Below are positions 42,154-51,948 of a stretch of 64,000 bases of DNA, piece by piece; the first letter of the stretch is position 1; each line of letters starts with the position of its first letter. The notes under the pieces are model-generated. The model was not told the origin of the DNA. It did not search any database and saw only the letters and a program-made list of their open reading frames with translations. The DNA is from Archangium gephyra (lineage in GTDB: Bacteria; Myxococcota; Myxococcia; Myxococcales; Myxococcaceae): assembly GCF_001027285.1 (NCBI RefSeq), contig NZ_CP011509.1, positions 12,300,501 to 12,364,500 of the forward strand, written 5' to 3'. The position numbers and the translations under genes are program-made.

Positions 42154-42942
42154 CTACCGTCCCGGGCCCGGCCCCGGTCCCGGATCGATGGCGAAGATGA
42201 GCGTCACCCTCGCCGTCACCGTCTGCTCCTCCGGCTGGATGGGCGTCGTCACGTCCGCCGCGCTCCCCGCTCGCGCCATCTCGAGGCGGGCCATCGCGGG
42301 GAAGGGACGCGGCGGCTCGGAGACCGTGCTCGCGTCCAGCACCGGCCCCAGCTTCACGCCCAACGCCGTGGCCAGCACCTGAGCGGATTGTCTCGCCCGC
42401 TCCACCGCGTTGCGCAGCGCATCGCCCTGCACCACCTCCGGCTTGCTCAGCCCGAAGCGCACCGCGTCCACCCGGTTGGCCCCCGCTCCCAGCGCCGTGT
42501 CCAGCAGCGTCCCCACCCGCGACAGCTCGCGCACGTGCACCTCCACCTGGTTGCTCACCCGGTAGCCCCTCAACTTGGGCGCCTCCTCCGGCCTCGGCTG
42601 CGGCTGGTACTCCGGGAACACCGAGAAGTTGCGCGTCTCGATCTCCTTGCGCGGTATCCCCGCCTGCACCAGCGCGGTGATGACCTTCTCCATCTTCCGC
42701 GCGTTCTCCTCCGCCGCCGCCTTCGCCGTGGGCGCCAGCGTCTCCACCGCCACGTCGATGAAGGCCTCGTCCGGCGCCACCTTCACCTCGCCCAGCCCCT
42801 CCACCCGGAGGGTGCGCTCCTGGGGATTCACCAGCGGCGGGGGCGGAGGTGGTGGGGCGACCCGGGGCTGGGCCTGTGCCCCCCAGCTCAGGGTGCCACT
42901 CAGCAGTAGGACGAGCAGTGGGGCGGTGCGTGTCACCAGCAT
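42154..42942 (-). CDS. SIMPL-domain (DUF541) periplasmic protein, 262 aa
   Basis: A signal peptide ending GAQAQP, a short poly-Pro segment, then the SIMPL pattern: LRVEGLGEVKVAPDEAFIDVAVET, NFSVFPEY and YRVSNQVEVHVREL. This periplasmic family includes oxidative-stress protein relatives of unknown biochemical function. The ATG at 42942 has AAGGAGG upstream. The frame ends with a Gly-Pro repeat. Confidence 0.85.
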   Translation of the reverse strand: MLVTRTAPLLVLLLSGTLSWGAQAQPRVAPPPPPPPLVNPQERTLRVEGLGEVKVAPDEAFIDVAVETLAPTAKAAAEENARKMEKVITALVQAGIPRKEIETRNFSVFPEYQPQPRPEEAPKLRGYRVSNQVEVHVRELSRVGTLLDTALGAGANRVDAVRFGLSKPEVVQGDALRNAVERARQSAQVLATALGVKLGPVLDASTVSEPPRPFPAMARLEMARAGSAADVTTPIQPEEQTVTARVTLIFAIDPGPGPGPGR

Positions 42943-43076
42943 CGTGGGCCTCCTTGGTACAGCGGGCTCCGCCTCAGGGTGTGCCCGTGACAAGGGGGCC
43001 GCATCGCACGGACGGAGCAGTGGGTAGATCGCTCGCACGCAGAGTAACAGGAGGGGTTCAACCCGGGGTCCAGATA

Positions 43077-43110
43077 CCCTCACCCCGTCCCTCTCCCGAG
43101 GGGAGAGGGG
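43077..43110. repeat. REP-like element
   Basis: CCCTCACCCCGTCCCTCTCCCGAGGGGAGAGGG-type hairpin (given here by its parts: CACCCCGTCC and CTCTCCCGAGGGGAGAG), same family as at 20908. It is followed directly by the 13-bp tandem repeats. Confidence 0.75.
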
Positions 43111-43113
43111 AAA

Positions 43114-43172
43114 TGTCCGCTTGTGGTGTCCGCTTGTGGTGTCCGCTTGTGGTGTCCGCTTGTGGTGTCCGC
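43114..43172. repeat. Tandem 13-bp repeat, four units plus a partial one
   Basis: TGTCCGCTTGTGG is repeated four times without change (43114-43165), followed by TGTCCGC. The placement next to a REP element parallels the 14-bp repeats at 20807. Confidence 0.9.
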
Positions 43173-43294
43173 GGCGGGAGCGGGGTGAAATCCTCTCCTC
43201 CTCCTGGAACCCTCCCGCTCCGCTTCAGGAGCGGTATTCTCGCGCCTGCTTGCCCCAGCTCGCGTGGTTCGCGGCCTGGGCTCTGGGGATTCTC

Positions 43295-43885
43295 ATGCGG
43301 ATACTGCTGTTCCTGGTCGCGCTGCTCTCGGGTGGCTACGCCGGCTATCTCTCCACCGTCGCCAAGACTTCCTACTCGTCCTACTCGCCCGCTCAGCTCG
43401 ATCAGATCGAGGCCGAGCAGATGCGGCAGCTCGACAGGACCTCGGGCGATGAGCGCGACAACCACCTCATCTCCCTCTCCCTCCTCCGCGAGGAGCGCGC
43501 CCGCCCCTTCAAGGTGCAGGTCGCTGGCGGCGTCGCTGGCCTCTCCCTCCTCACCGCCCTCGTCCTCACGCTCGTCGGCGGGCGCCGCAAGGACTCGGGG
43601 CAGGAGGACGACGCCCACGGCGCTCCGGCCGAGTCCGGCGGCTCCCGGCAGATGGATCGCAACCGGGCCGCGGCGCTCCTCGGCGTCCGCCCCGATGCGC
43701 CCCGCGCCGTCGTCGAGGCCGCCCTCCAGGCCCAGCTCGCCGAGAAGGACCCCTCGCAGCTCGGCGGACACGACCCCGGCCTCCGCCAGAAAATCCACCA
43801 GCAGCGCGAGGAGCTCCAGGCGGCCGCCAATGTGTTGTTGGGTCGACGCGAGCTCGCCTTCACCCCCGAGGGAACCCAGGGCTGA
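43295..43885 (+). CDS. Membrane protein with C-terminal J-like helical domain, 196 aa
   Basis: A membrane helix or signal anchor lies at residues 2-20 (RILLFLVALLSGGYAGYL) and a second at about 75-95 (GGVAGLSLLTALVLTLVGG). The C-terminal part (DRNRAAALLGVRPDAPRAVVEAALQAQL...) resembles a degenerate J-domain hairpin without a clear HPD. The role is unknown. The frame upstream of 43295 runs through the 13-bp repeats and was excluded. Confidence 0.6.
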   Translation: MRILLFLVALLSGGYAGYLSTVAKTSYSSYSPAQLDQIEAEQMRQLDRTSGDERDNHLISLSLLREERARPFKVQVAGGVAGLSLLTALVLTLVGGRRKDSGQEDDAHGAPAESGGSRQMDRNRAAALLGVRPDAPRAVVEAALQAQLAEKDPSQLGGHDPGLRQKIHQQREELQAAANVLLGRRELAFTPEGTQG

Positions 43886-44039
43886 ACCCACCTGACGGGC
43901 CGCGCTGTCCAGCTTCCATCGAACCATGCGTCCCGCGGTCCGTTGCTCCCAGCGGCCACGCTGTCCATCCTCCGAACGGCCTCGCCGGATTCTTTCACGC
44001 TCACGGCGAGGCCCTGATGTGTTCAGGGGGAACCACACC

Positions 44040-45011
44040 GTGGCCCAAGACAGCCTCAGCCTGCGCGTCCAGCGCATCACGCCCGAAGCCGAAGGCATCC
44101 TCTCCTACGAGCTCGTCCCCGCGGACGGTGGCTCGCTGCCTCCCTTCGAGGCCGGCTCCCATCTGGATGTCCACGTTCCCGGCGGCTTCCTGCGCCAGTA
44201 CTCGCTCTGCAACGACCCCGCCGAGACGCACCGCTACCTCATCGCCGTCCAGCGCGATGCGAAGGGACGCGGCGGCTCCCAGGCCATGCACGAGCGCGTC
44301 CGCGTGGGCGACGTGCTCACCACCACCCTCCCCCGCTGTGACTTTCCCCTGCTCCACGCGCGCGGCTACGTGCTCGTGGCCGGTGGCATCGGCATCACCC
44401 CGATGCTCTCCATGGCGCACCAGCTCCAGCGGCAGGGCACGCCCTGGCACCTGCACTACTGCACCCGCTCGCCCGAGCGCACCGCCTTCCGCGCGCTGCT
44501 CGCCTCACCCGCCTTCGCCGGCCACGTCACCGTCCACCATGACGGGGGAGACCCGGCCCGCGGGCTCGACGTGAAGGCCCTGCTCGCCACGCGCACCGGG
44601 GGCACCCGCGTCTACTGCTGCGGCCCCGCTCCCCTCATGCGCGCCGTGCGCGAGGCCACCGTCCTCCACGCCTGGCCCCGCGAGAAGGTCCACTTCGAGG
44701 CCTTCTCCGCCGAGGCCACCGGCGCCATCGGCGAGCACGCCGACACCGAGTTCCAGGTCGTCATCCGCAGCACCGGCGCCAGCTACCCCGTTCCTCCCGG
44801 GCAGACGGTGCTCAACGTGCTGCGCAGCAACGGACTGCGCGTCCAGAGCGACTGCGAGGCCGGCACCTGTGGCACCTGCCTCACCCGCGTCCTCGACGGC
44901 GATCCGGATCACCGCGACACCTATCTGCCCGAGGCCCAGCGCACCGCGCGCTGCAACATGCTCGTCTGCGTGTCGCGCGCCCGTTCCCGCCAGCTCGTCC
45001 TGGACTTGTAG
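44040..45011 (+). CDS. PDR/VanB-family oxidoreductase (flavin reductase plus 2Fe-2S), 323 aa
   Basis: The N-terminal flavin domain (RQYSLCN, about 58), the NAD domain (VAGGIGITPMLSM, about 118) and the C-terminal plant-type ferredoxin (CEAGTCGTCLTRVL and a final NMLVC, about 278-312) are all intact. This layout is the reductase half of Rieske-type oxygenase systems (phthalate dioxygenase reductase, VanB). No oxygenase gene is adjacent, so the acceptor is not known. The start is GTG at 44040 with CAGGGGG upstream. Confidence 0.9.
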   Translation: MAQDSLSLRVQRITPEAEGILSYELVPADGGSLPPFEAGSHLDVHVPGGFLRQYSLCNDPAETHRYLIAVQRDAKGRGGSQAMHERVRVGDVLTTTLPRCDFPLLHARGYVLVAGGIGITPMLSMAHQLQRQGTPWHLHYCTRSPERTAFRALLASPAFAGHVTVHHDGGDPARGLDVKALLATRTGGTRVYCCGPAPLMRAVREATVLHAWPREKVHFEAFSAEATGAIGEHADTEFQVVIRSTGASYPVPPGQTVLNVLRSNGLRVQSDCEAGTCGTCLTRVLDGDPDHRDTYLPEAQRTARCNMLVCVSRARSRQLVLDL

Positions 45012-45020
45012 CCCGCGCGC

Positions 45021-48000
45021 CTAGGCCGCCTGGCCCGCCTCTCCGCTGCGCGCCTTCACCACCCAGTCGCGCACCTGCTCGCGCAGCTGCTGCGGATCAA
45101 AGGGCTTGTCCACCCGCGCGTTCTGCACCGTCTCCATGAAGGTGCGCGCCGCGGGCGTGAAGGCTCCACCCGTGACGAACACCATGCGCCGCGCCACCGC
45201 CGGCGCCGACGTCACCAGGTCCGCGTGCAGCTCCATGCCCGTCAGGTCCGGCATCATCAGGTCGCAGAGCACCACGTCCACCTCCGCGCCCTTGGGCCCC
45301 TTGAGCAGCTCCAACGCCTGACGCGAGCTCGTCACCACCTCGACGTCGTGCTCGCGCGCCAGCGTCCGCCTCAACGCCGAGCTCACCATCACATCGTCAT
45401 CGACAATCATTACTCGGCCGCGCACGCGCGCTCCCTCCTGCTCTTGTTGCATCGGACGCACTCCCTGGAACTGCTGCTGCCCCACGGGCGCCGCCGCGGC
45501 CCGTAGTGTCACACGAACCACGGTCCCCTTGCCCGCCTCGCTCTCCACGGCGATCTCCCCCCCCATCGCCGTGATGAATCGGTGACACAGGGCCAGGCCC
45601 AATCCCGTACCTACACCCACGGGCTTTGTGGTGAAGAAGGGGTCGAAGATGCGACCTATCACTTCCGGGGGAATCCCACACCCGGTGTCGCTCACCTCGG
45701 CCACCACGCGCTCGCCCTCCACCCGCGTCACCAGCCGCACCTCGTGGCTCGCCGCCTGGCCCTCGGGCAGCGCCTGGGCCGAGTTGATGATGAGGTTGAG
45801 GAAGACCTGGGCCAGGCGGGACTCGTTGCCGTCCACCCACCCGGAGTCGCCGTACGACTTCACCAGCCGGGCCCGGGGCGTCAGCTCGTTGCTGGCCAGC
45901 TTCGCCGCCGAGTCCAGCACCGCGTGCAGGTCCACCGGCCCGCGCAGCTCCTCGTCCCCCCGGGAGAACGTCTTGAGATCCTGGACGATGCGCCGCACCC
46001 GGTCCGCGCCGTGGCGGGCCTCGCTCAGCGCCCGCTCCATGTCCTCCAGGCGCCTGCGGCCCGGGGCGTTGAGCGGCACGTCCTTCTTGAGCGCCGCCGT
46101 CTCCGAGCTCACGTGGTCCAGGTTGGAGACGATATAGGCCAGCGGGTTGTTGATTTCATGGCCCACGCCCGCGGCCAGCGTGCCCACCGCCACCATCTTC
46201 CCGGCCTGCACCAGCTGCGACTGGGCCTGGCGCAGGGCGCGCAGGTTCTCGTCCAGCTCGCGGTTGGCCTGGGCCAGCTCGCGCGTGCGCTCGTCCACCC
46301 GCGCCTCCAGCCAGCGCTCGCGCCGCTTGAGCCGGCCCACCCGCAGCACGTACCCGCCCATGGCCAGCGCCGCCACGCTCAGCGAGCACAGCGCGTAGAA
46401 CCACAGCGTCTCGTGGAAGCGCGGAATGACCGTCAGCTCCACCACCGGGCCTGGATCCGTCCACACCCCGTCCCGGTTGGCCGCCGTCACCATGAAGCGG
46501 TAGTCGCCCGGGGGCAGGTGCGTATACGAGACGGCGCGCCGGTCCTCGGCGTCCACCCAGTCCTCGTCGTGGCCCATCAGCCGGTAGCGCAGCGGCGGCC
46601 GCGTGGAGTCCCCCAGCGACAGCGCGGTGAAGCGGAACTCCACGTCCCGCTGCCCCGGCTCCAGCATCAGCCTGCCGGCGAGCGGCACCGGCCGGCCCTG
46701 CACCCGCACCTCCTCCAGGCGCGGCTGGGCCAGCGGCCGGTGCACCACCAGCTTCGCCGGGTCCACCGACACCAGGCCCCGCAGCGTGGGAAACCACAGC
46801 CGCCCCTCTCGCGTGCGCCAGCCCGAGGGGAACATGCCCCCGCTGCACTCGGCGCTGCGCATGCCGTCGCGCCGGTCGAAGAGCAGCGGCCGCACCCTGG
46901 CGCGCTGGCCGTTGGCCACCTCCTCCAGCTCGTGCCGCGGCACGCGGGAGATGCCCCGGTTGCAGCTCATCCACAGGGAGCCCTCGGCGTCCTCGAGGAT
47001 GCGGAAGACGGCGTCGTCCGCCAGGCCCTGCGCGGTGGTGAAGCGGGTGAAGCGTCCGCCGCGCACCAGCGTGAGGCCCGTGCTCGAGCCCACCCACACG
47101 CCACCGCGGGGGTCCGCGTACACGTCCACCACCCGGTTGCCGGCCAGCCCATCCGCCGTCGTGTACTGGGTGAAGGTGCCGCCGGCCGGCAGCCGGTACA
47201 GCCCCCCGAAGGAGCCGAACCAGAGCGTGCCCTCGGCGTCCTCGGCGATGGAGACGACGGGCTCCTTGGGACCTCCCTGCTCCGGGCCGAAGTGCGTGAA
47301 GGTGCCCTCGCGCAGCCGGCTCAGCCCCGTGAGCGTGCCGAACCACACGTCCCCGCGCGAGTCGGCGAAGAGGGAGAAGAGCAGCTCGTCCGGCAGCCCC
47401 TGCTCGAGGCCCACCCGGTTGAAGCTCCGGCCGTCATAGCGGTAGGCGCCCGAGGAGGTGCCCACCCACAGCTGGCCATCCCGGCCCTCGGCGAGCGCGC
47501 GCAGGTTGCCCGAGGGCAGGCCCTCCGCCGGGCCGAAGCGCGTGAGCTCCCCGTCCTTCAGACGCGTCAGCCCGCCCGCGTGCGCGCCCACCCACAGCGC
47601 TCCCTGCCGGTCCTCCAGCACCACCGAGACGAGGTCATCGCCCAGGCCCTCGGGCTGGCCGAAGGGGACGAAGGGCGCGTCGCGCAGCCGGTTGAGGCCC
47701 CCCGACGTCGTGCCCACCCAGAGCGAGCCCTCCCGGTCCTCCAGCAACGACAGCACACCCGTGCCGGACAGGCCCTCGCGCGGCCCGAGCACCGCCACGG
47801 CGCCGTCGAACAGGCGCATCAAGCCCCCCTCCTGGGTGCCCACCCACAGGTTGCCGTCCCGGTCCTCCGCGAGCGCCCGCACCTTGTTGTCCGGCAGCCC
47901 GTCGCGCGTGGTGAGGAGCCGGCCGCGGTCGCCCTGGAAGCGCACCAGGCCCACCTCCGTGCCCACCCACAGCGTGCCGTCATGGCCCTCCAGCAGCGCG

Positions 48001-48659
48001 TGCACCCCCGCCCGGTCCGCCGCGCCCGGCAGCCGCACCGGCTCCACCTTCTCCCCGGACAGGCGCGCCAGTCCCCGCTCGGTGCCCACCCACAGCACAC
48101 CGGCGTGGTCCCTCAGCAAGGCGTGCACCTTCACCGAGGGCAAGCCCTCCTCGGTGCCATGGCGCCGCGACTCACCGTAGCGGATGTGGAAGAGACCGTC
48201 GTGGGTGCCCACCCACATGCCGCCGTCCGTGCCGGGCGTGAGCGCGTCCACCTCCACCTCGCCGGGCCCCGCCTTCAGGTCCACGCGGTGGAAGCGGCCC
48301 TCGCGGTAGGCGACGAGCCCCCGCGCCGTGCCCACCCACAGCGTGCCGGCCACGTCCTCGGCGAGGGCCTCGATGTACTCATCGTGCAGCTCGGGCGTGT
48401 TGCGCTGATCGTAGACGGTGAAGTGCAGGCCGTCGAAGCGGACCAGGCCCTCCCAGGTGGCCACCCACAGGTAGCCATCGCGCGTCTGGGCCAGCGCGTA
48501 GACGGAGTTCTGCGGCAGCCCCTCCGCATCCTTCCAGGCGTCGTGGCTGTACTGGGTGACACGGCGTGCCGGGTCGAGCGCGAGCGCGGAGGCACCCAGG
48601 CCCAACACCATCACCAGGGCCAGCATCCGCGGGCCGTGCATGCCGTATCGCCACAACAT
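45021..48659 (-). CDS. Hybrid histidine kinase with beta-propeller sensor and receiver, 1212 aa
   Basis: A signal peptide (ending ASALAL) is followed by about 14 Reg_prop propeller repeats (LWVGT...GL, about residues 40-640) and a Y_Y_Y domain (about 645-710, ending YRFMVTAANRDGVW). A membrane helix (about 720-740), HisKA with GVGHEINNPLAY (His about 833), HATPase (SDTGCGIPP, GLGLAL, about 960-1040) and a receiver (VMIVDDDV, phospho-Asp in CDLMMPD about 1131) complete it. Unlike most proteins of this family it has no C-terminal HTH, so output goes through its receiver. The start is uncertain between 48659 and 48641. Confidence 0.88.
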   Translation of the reverse strand: MLWRYGMHGPRMLALVMVLGLGASALALDPARRVTQYSHDAWKDAEGLPQNSVYALAQTRDGYLWVATWEGLVRFDGLHFTVYDQRNTPELHDEYIEALAEDVAGTLWVGTARGLVAYREGRFHRVDLKAGPGEVEVDALTPGTDGGMWVGTHDGLFHIRYGESRRHGTEEGLPSVKVHALLRDHAGVLWVGTERGLARLSGEKVEPVRLPGAADRAGVHALLEGHDGTLWVGTEVGLVRFQGDRGRLLTTRDGLPDNKVRALAEDRDGNLWVGTQEGGLMRLFDGAVAVLGPREGLSGTGVLSLLEDREGSLWVGTTSGGLNRLRDAPFVPFGQPEGLGDDLVSVVLEDRQGALWVGAHAGGLTRLKDGELTRFGPAEGLPSGNLRALAEGRDGQLWVGTSSGAYRYDGRSFNRVGLEQGLPDELLFSLFADSRGDVWFGTLTGLSRLREGTFTHFGPEQGGPKEPVVSIAEDAEGTLWFGSFGGLYRLPAGGTFTQYTTADGLAGNRVVDVYADPRGGVWVGSSTGLTLVRGGRFTRFTTAQGLADDAVFRILEDAEGSLWMSCNRGISRVPRHELEEVANGQRARVRPLLFDRRDGMRSAECSGGMFPSGWRTREGRLWFPTLRGLVSVDPAKLVVHRPLAQPRLEEVRVQGRPVPLAGRLMLEPGQRDVEFRFTALSLGDSTRPPLRYRLMGHDEDWVDAEDRRAVSYTHLPPGDYRFMVTAANRDGVWTDPGPVVELTVIPRFHETLWFYALCSLSVAALAMGGYVLRVGRLKRRERWLEARVDERTRELAQANRELDENLRALRQAQSQLVQAGKMVAVGTLAAGVGHEINNPLAYIVSNLDHVSSETAALKKDVPLNAPGRRRLEDMERALSEARHGADRVRRIVQDLKTFSRGDEELRGPVDLHAVLDSAAKLASNELTPRARLVKSYGDSGWVDGNESRLAQVFLNLIINSAQALPEGQAASHEVRLVTRVEGERVVAEVSDTGCGIPPEVIGRIFDPFFTTKPVGVGTGLGLALCHRFITAMGGEIAVESEAGKGTVVRVTLRAAAAPVGQQQFQGVRPMQQEQEGARVRGRVMIVDDDVMVSSALRRTLAREHDVEVVTSSRQALELLKGPKGAEVDVVLCDLMMPDLTGMELHADLVTSAPAVARRMVFVTGGAFTPAARTFMETVQNARVDKPFDPQQLREQVRDWVVKARSGEAGQAA

Positions 48660-48806
48660 TCCCGGTAACTTGTGCCATGTCCGACAGCCCCGGAGCAAAC
48701 CGGCCCCCCCCGACAGGCCCGAAAAGACCGAGGGGCCGGGCAAGGGACTGCCCTGATGGGTCCTCCCGCCGGAGACAGGTGCGATAGGGTCTACCCTCCG
48801 CCAGCG

Positions 48807-50597
48807 ATGAACTCCCCGAGCCCCCGGGCCGCACCCGACCTCCTTCCCGAGCCTCCTCCACCCCCGCCCCCCTTCGAGGAGCCCCGCCGCCGCCGGCCCC
48901 GGGTGGACTGGCCGCGCCGGCTGAGCCTCGTCTCGGTGGTGGCGCTGGTGGCCTTCGAGTTCACCGTGCGTGGAAGGGAGGCGCCGTGGCGCGAGGCCGT
49001 GGCCGTGTTCCTGGCCGGGGCGGTGGTGGCCACCTTCGCCGGAGAGCTGCTGCGCGATGGGTGGGCCTTCCGCCTGCGCCTGTGGCGCCACCGGTGGCCG
49101 GATGTGCTCTTCGCCCTGCCGGCGGTGTTGTCGCTCGGCGCGGGGGGGCCCCGGGGAGCGGCGACCCTGCTCTCCCTGCGCCTGCTCGCCCGGGAGCTGA
49201 TTGACCTGGTGGCCTGGCGCCCGGCCCGTCCCTTCCTCCAGGCCTTGCTGCGCCGCCCGCTGCCGCTGCTGTGCCTGTCCTTCCTGCTCACCATCGCCGG
49301 GGGCACGCTGGCGCTGATGTTCCCCGCGGCCACGCGCGATGGGCAGGGCGCGCCCTTCCTGGTGGCCCTCTTCACCTCCACCAGCGCCTCGTGCGTGACG
49401 GGACTGTCCGTGGTGGACCCGGGCAGCTACTTCAGCGCCTTCGGCCACTGGGTGATCCTGGGCCTCATCCAGGTGGGGGGCCTCGGCATCATGACGCTCA
49501 CCACCACGCTGGCCCTGGCCTTCCGCAGCCAGCTGTCGGCGCGCACGCGGGGCGCCATGCAGGAGATTCTCGAGGAGGAGACGGTCCAGGGCTTCCAGGG
49601 GCTGCTCTACTCCATGTCCCTCATCACCGTGACGCTGGAGGTGCTGGGCGCGCTGGCCCTCTACCCGTCCCTGGGCCTGGCCCCGGACGGGCGGGTGCTG
49701 TCCACCTCCGAGCGGGCCTTCTCCGCGCTGTTCCACTCGGTGAGCGCCTTCTGCAACGCGGGCTTCGGCCTGTACCCGGACAACTTCGTGCGCTTCGCCG
49801 GCAACCCCGGCGTCAACCTCACCGTCATGGCGCTCATCACCCTGGGCGGCCTGGGCTTCCCCGTCGTCACCTCGCTGCTGGACTGGGAGCTGTGGCGCGA
49901 GCGGGGCCCGCGCCGGGGCTGGCGCTTCCTCCCGGTGCACACGCGCGTGGTGCTGCTCACCAGCGCGGCGCTCGCGGTGGGCGGGGCGCTGGCGTGGCTC
50001 GTGCTGGAGTGGAACCACTCGCTGGCGGGGCTCCCGTGGGGAGAGCGGCTGTGGGCGAGCTTCTTCCAGAGCGTCTCGCTGCGCACCGCGGGCTTCAACT
50101 CGGTGGACCTGACGAAGCTGGGCACACCCATGCTGCTGCTGAGCCTGGTGCTGATGTTCATCGGCGGCTCGCCGGGTGGCACCGCGGGCGGCGTGAAGAC
50201 GACGACGGTGGCGGTGCTCGCGTTCACCTTCCGGGCTCTGCTGCGCAACCGCTCCGAGGTGGACATCCTGGGGCGCAGCGTGCCGCCGGCCACGGTGTAC
50301 CGGGCGTGCGCGGTGGCGCTCATCTCCTTCGGGCTGCTCTTCACGCTGGCCTTCCTGCTGTTCGCCGCCGAGCCGCACCTGCCCTTCCGGGACGTGCTCT
50401 TCGAGGCGGTGAGCGCGTTCGGCACGGTGGGCGTGACGACGGGGGTGACGCCGCAGCTGTCGAGCGCGGGCCGGCTGGTGGTGTGCGCGCTGATGTTCGT
50501 GGGGCGGTTGGGCCCCTTCACCCTGGCGCTCGCGGTGGGCCTGTCCAAGGCACGGGCGAGCTACAGCTACCCCTCGACGAAGATTGTCGTGGGCTGA
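48807..50597 (+). CDS. ktrB: KtrB/TrkH-type potassium channel subunit, 596 aa
   Basis: The four P-loop filters are readable: TSASCVTGLS (about 202), SAFCNAGFG (about 317), SLRTAGFNS (about 430) and SAFGTVGVTTGV (about 534). Each is preceded and followed by membrane helices, as in the Trk/Ktr family. A Pro-rich N-terminal segment of about 30 residues and two extra hydrophobic helices come before the first repeat. The start at 48807 follows a poor ribosome site. The KtrA gene follows after 9 bases. Confidence 0.9.
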   Translation: MNSPSPRAAPDLLPEPPPPPPPFEEPRRRRPRVDWPRRLSLVSVVALVAFEFTVRGREAPWREAVAVFLAGAVVATFAGELLRDGWAFRLRLWRHRWPDVLFALPAVLSLGAGGPRGAATLLSLRLLARELIDLVAWRPARPFLQALLRRPLPLLCLSFLLTIAGGTLALMFPAATRDGQGAPFLVALFTSTSASCVTGLSVVDPGSYFSAFGHWVILGLIQVGGLGIMTLTTTLALAFRSQLSARTRGAMQEILEEETVQGFQGLLYSMSLITVTLEVLGALALYPSLGLAPDGRVLSTSERAFSALFHSVSAFCNAGFGLYPDNFVRFAGNPGVNLTVMALITLGGLGFPVVTSLLDWELWRERGPRRGWRFLPVHTRVVLLTSAALAVGGALAWLVLEWNHSLAGLPWGERLWASFFQSVSLRTAGFNSVDLTKLGTPMLLLSLVLMFIGGSPGGTAGGVKTTTVAVLAFTFRALLRNRSEVDILGRSVPPATVYRACAVALISFGLLFTLAFLLFAAEPHLPFRDVLFEAVSAFGTVGVTTGVTPQLSSAGRLVVCALMFVGRLGPFTLALAVGLSKARASYSYPSTKIVVG

Positions 50598-50606
50598 GGA
50601 GCGAGG

Positions 50607-51269
50607 ATGCGCACGTACGTGGTGGTGGGCCTGGGACAGTTCGGCGAGCACGTGGCCCGGCGCCTCACCGAGGCCGGGGGCGAGGTGCTGGCGGTGGACC
50701 TCTCGCTGGAGCGGGTGGAGGCCCTCAAGGACGAGGTGGTGCAGGCGGTGAGGGCGGACTGCACCTCGGAGGAGGCGATGAAGGCGCTCGGGGTGGGCAA
50801 GGCGGAGACGGCCGTCATCGCGCTGGGCGAGGAGGACTTCGAGGCGGCGGTGCTGGGGACGTCGGTGCTCAAGGGGCTGGGGGTGAAGACGGTGGTGGCG
50901 CGCTCGTCCAACCGGCAGCGGGGGAAGATTCTGGCGCTCGCGGGGGCCACGCGGGTGGTGTACCCGGAGGCGGAGATGGGGGATCAGCTGGCGCGCCTGC
51001 TGCTGCACACGAGCATGCAGTCGAGCACGGAGCTGCCCAACGGCTACGCGCTGGCCGAGCTGCGGGTGCCCGAGCACGCGGCGGGCAAGAGCCTGCAGGA
51101 GTTGAGGCTGAGGCAGACGCACGGGCTCAACGTGGTGGCCATCCAGCACCGGGGCGTGGTGAACGAGCCGATTCCCGAGGCCATGCTCAGCGTGGGAGAT
51201 GTGCTGCTGGTGGCCGGCCGGGGCGAGCGCGTGGCCGCGCTCGCGCGGCTGTGGGACCCGGGGCGGTAG
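50607..51269 (+). CDS. ktrA: KtrA/TrkA-type RCK regulatory subunit, 220 aa
   Basis: The N-terminal RCK domain binds nucleotide (VVGLGQFGEHVA at residues 7-18; acidic end of strand two in AVDLS), followed by the TrkA-C domain (about 140-220). It is the cytosolic gate ring for the KtrB subunit encoded 9 bases upstream. The last 258 bases are repeated, at about 95 percent identity by eye, as a fragment at 56349-56606. Confidence 0.92.
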   Translation: MRTYVVVGLGQFGEHVARRLTEAGGEVLAVDLSLERVEALKDEVVQAVRADCTSEEAMKALGVGKAETAVIALGEEDFEAAVLGTSVLKGLGVKTVVARSSNRQRGKILALAGATRVVYPEAEMGDQLARLLLHTSMQSSTELPNGYALAELRVPEHAAGKSLQELRLRQTHGLNVVAIQHRGVVNEPIPEAMLSVGDVLLVAGRGERVAALARLWDPGR

Positions 51270-51368
51270 CGCGAGCCCGCGGAAAAAAAAGTTCCCACGT
51301 TTCCTGGCTCGGACGACTCCCTGTCATGGGCGGCACGAATGCCCCCACAACAGGGAGGGGAAGTACCG

Positions 51369-51857
51369 ATGAGGAATGTGAAGAACGGACTGCGGAGCCT
51401 TGTGGCGGTGTCTGCGTTGATGGCCGTGGGCTGTGGTGCTCCCGAGCAGGAGGCGACCGGTCCCGCCGACGTGGGCAGCCTCGAGGCGAAGGTCCAGGTG
51501 CCCTGTGACACCTGGGTGCCCAGCAGCGGCTACCTGACCTCCTCGTCGGGCGTCACCGCCTACGACTTCGAGAAGCAGACGGCATGCGCGGGCTCTAGCA
51601 TCATGTTCGTCTACGTCGAGGCGGTGCTGAGCGCGTGCTTCGGCGGTGATTGTCCCTATATCGAGATCGTCGGCAAGAACGGAGGGCAGGTCTACGACGT
51701 GAGTGGCAACCCGCTCCCGACCCCCTACCGGTTCACCTCCACGAACCCCGGCAAGTACCTCGCGATCGAGGACACCTCGGTGCGGGTCCGGGTCTACCGG
51801 CCATCCTGGACCACGGTGACCTCCGCCCAGGCGCGCATCCAGCTGCTGAGCTGGTAG
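51369..51857 (+). CDS. Secreted lipoprotein of unknown function, 162 aa
   Basis: The signal peptide has a lipobox (ALMAVGCG). The mature protein is beta-rich with five Cys (PCDT, TACAG, SACFG, DCPY) and aromatic residues at intervals. No family is recognised. The ATG at 51369 follows GGGAGGGG. It is the first gene in the segment bounded by the ktrA duplication. Confidence 0.7.
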   Translation: MRNVKNGLRSLVAVSALMAVGCGAPEQEATGPADVGSLEAKVQVPCDTWVPSSGYLTSSSGVTAYDFEKQTACAGSSIMFVYVEAVLSACFGGDCPYIEIVGKNGGQVYDVSGNPLPTPYRFTSTNPGKYLAIEDTSVRVRVYRPSWTTVTSAQARIQLLSW

Positions 51858-51948
51858 TCCCCGCCCTCCCCGCGGGTGTACCTCGGCGGGCCCGTCCTCG
51901 GGCCCGGGGCTTCCCCAACACCGGGCCTTGCCGTCATCATGGGGCTCG

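Noticed and set aside
48660-51149. Extension of the hybrid kinase frame to 51149
   Set aside because: The extension is antisense to ktrB and ktrA and is low-complexity; the signal peptide begins at 48659 or 48641.
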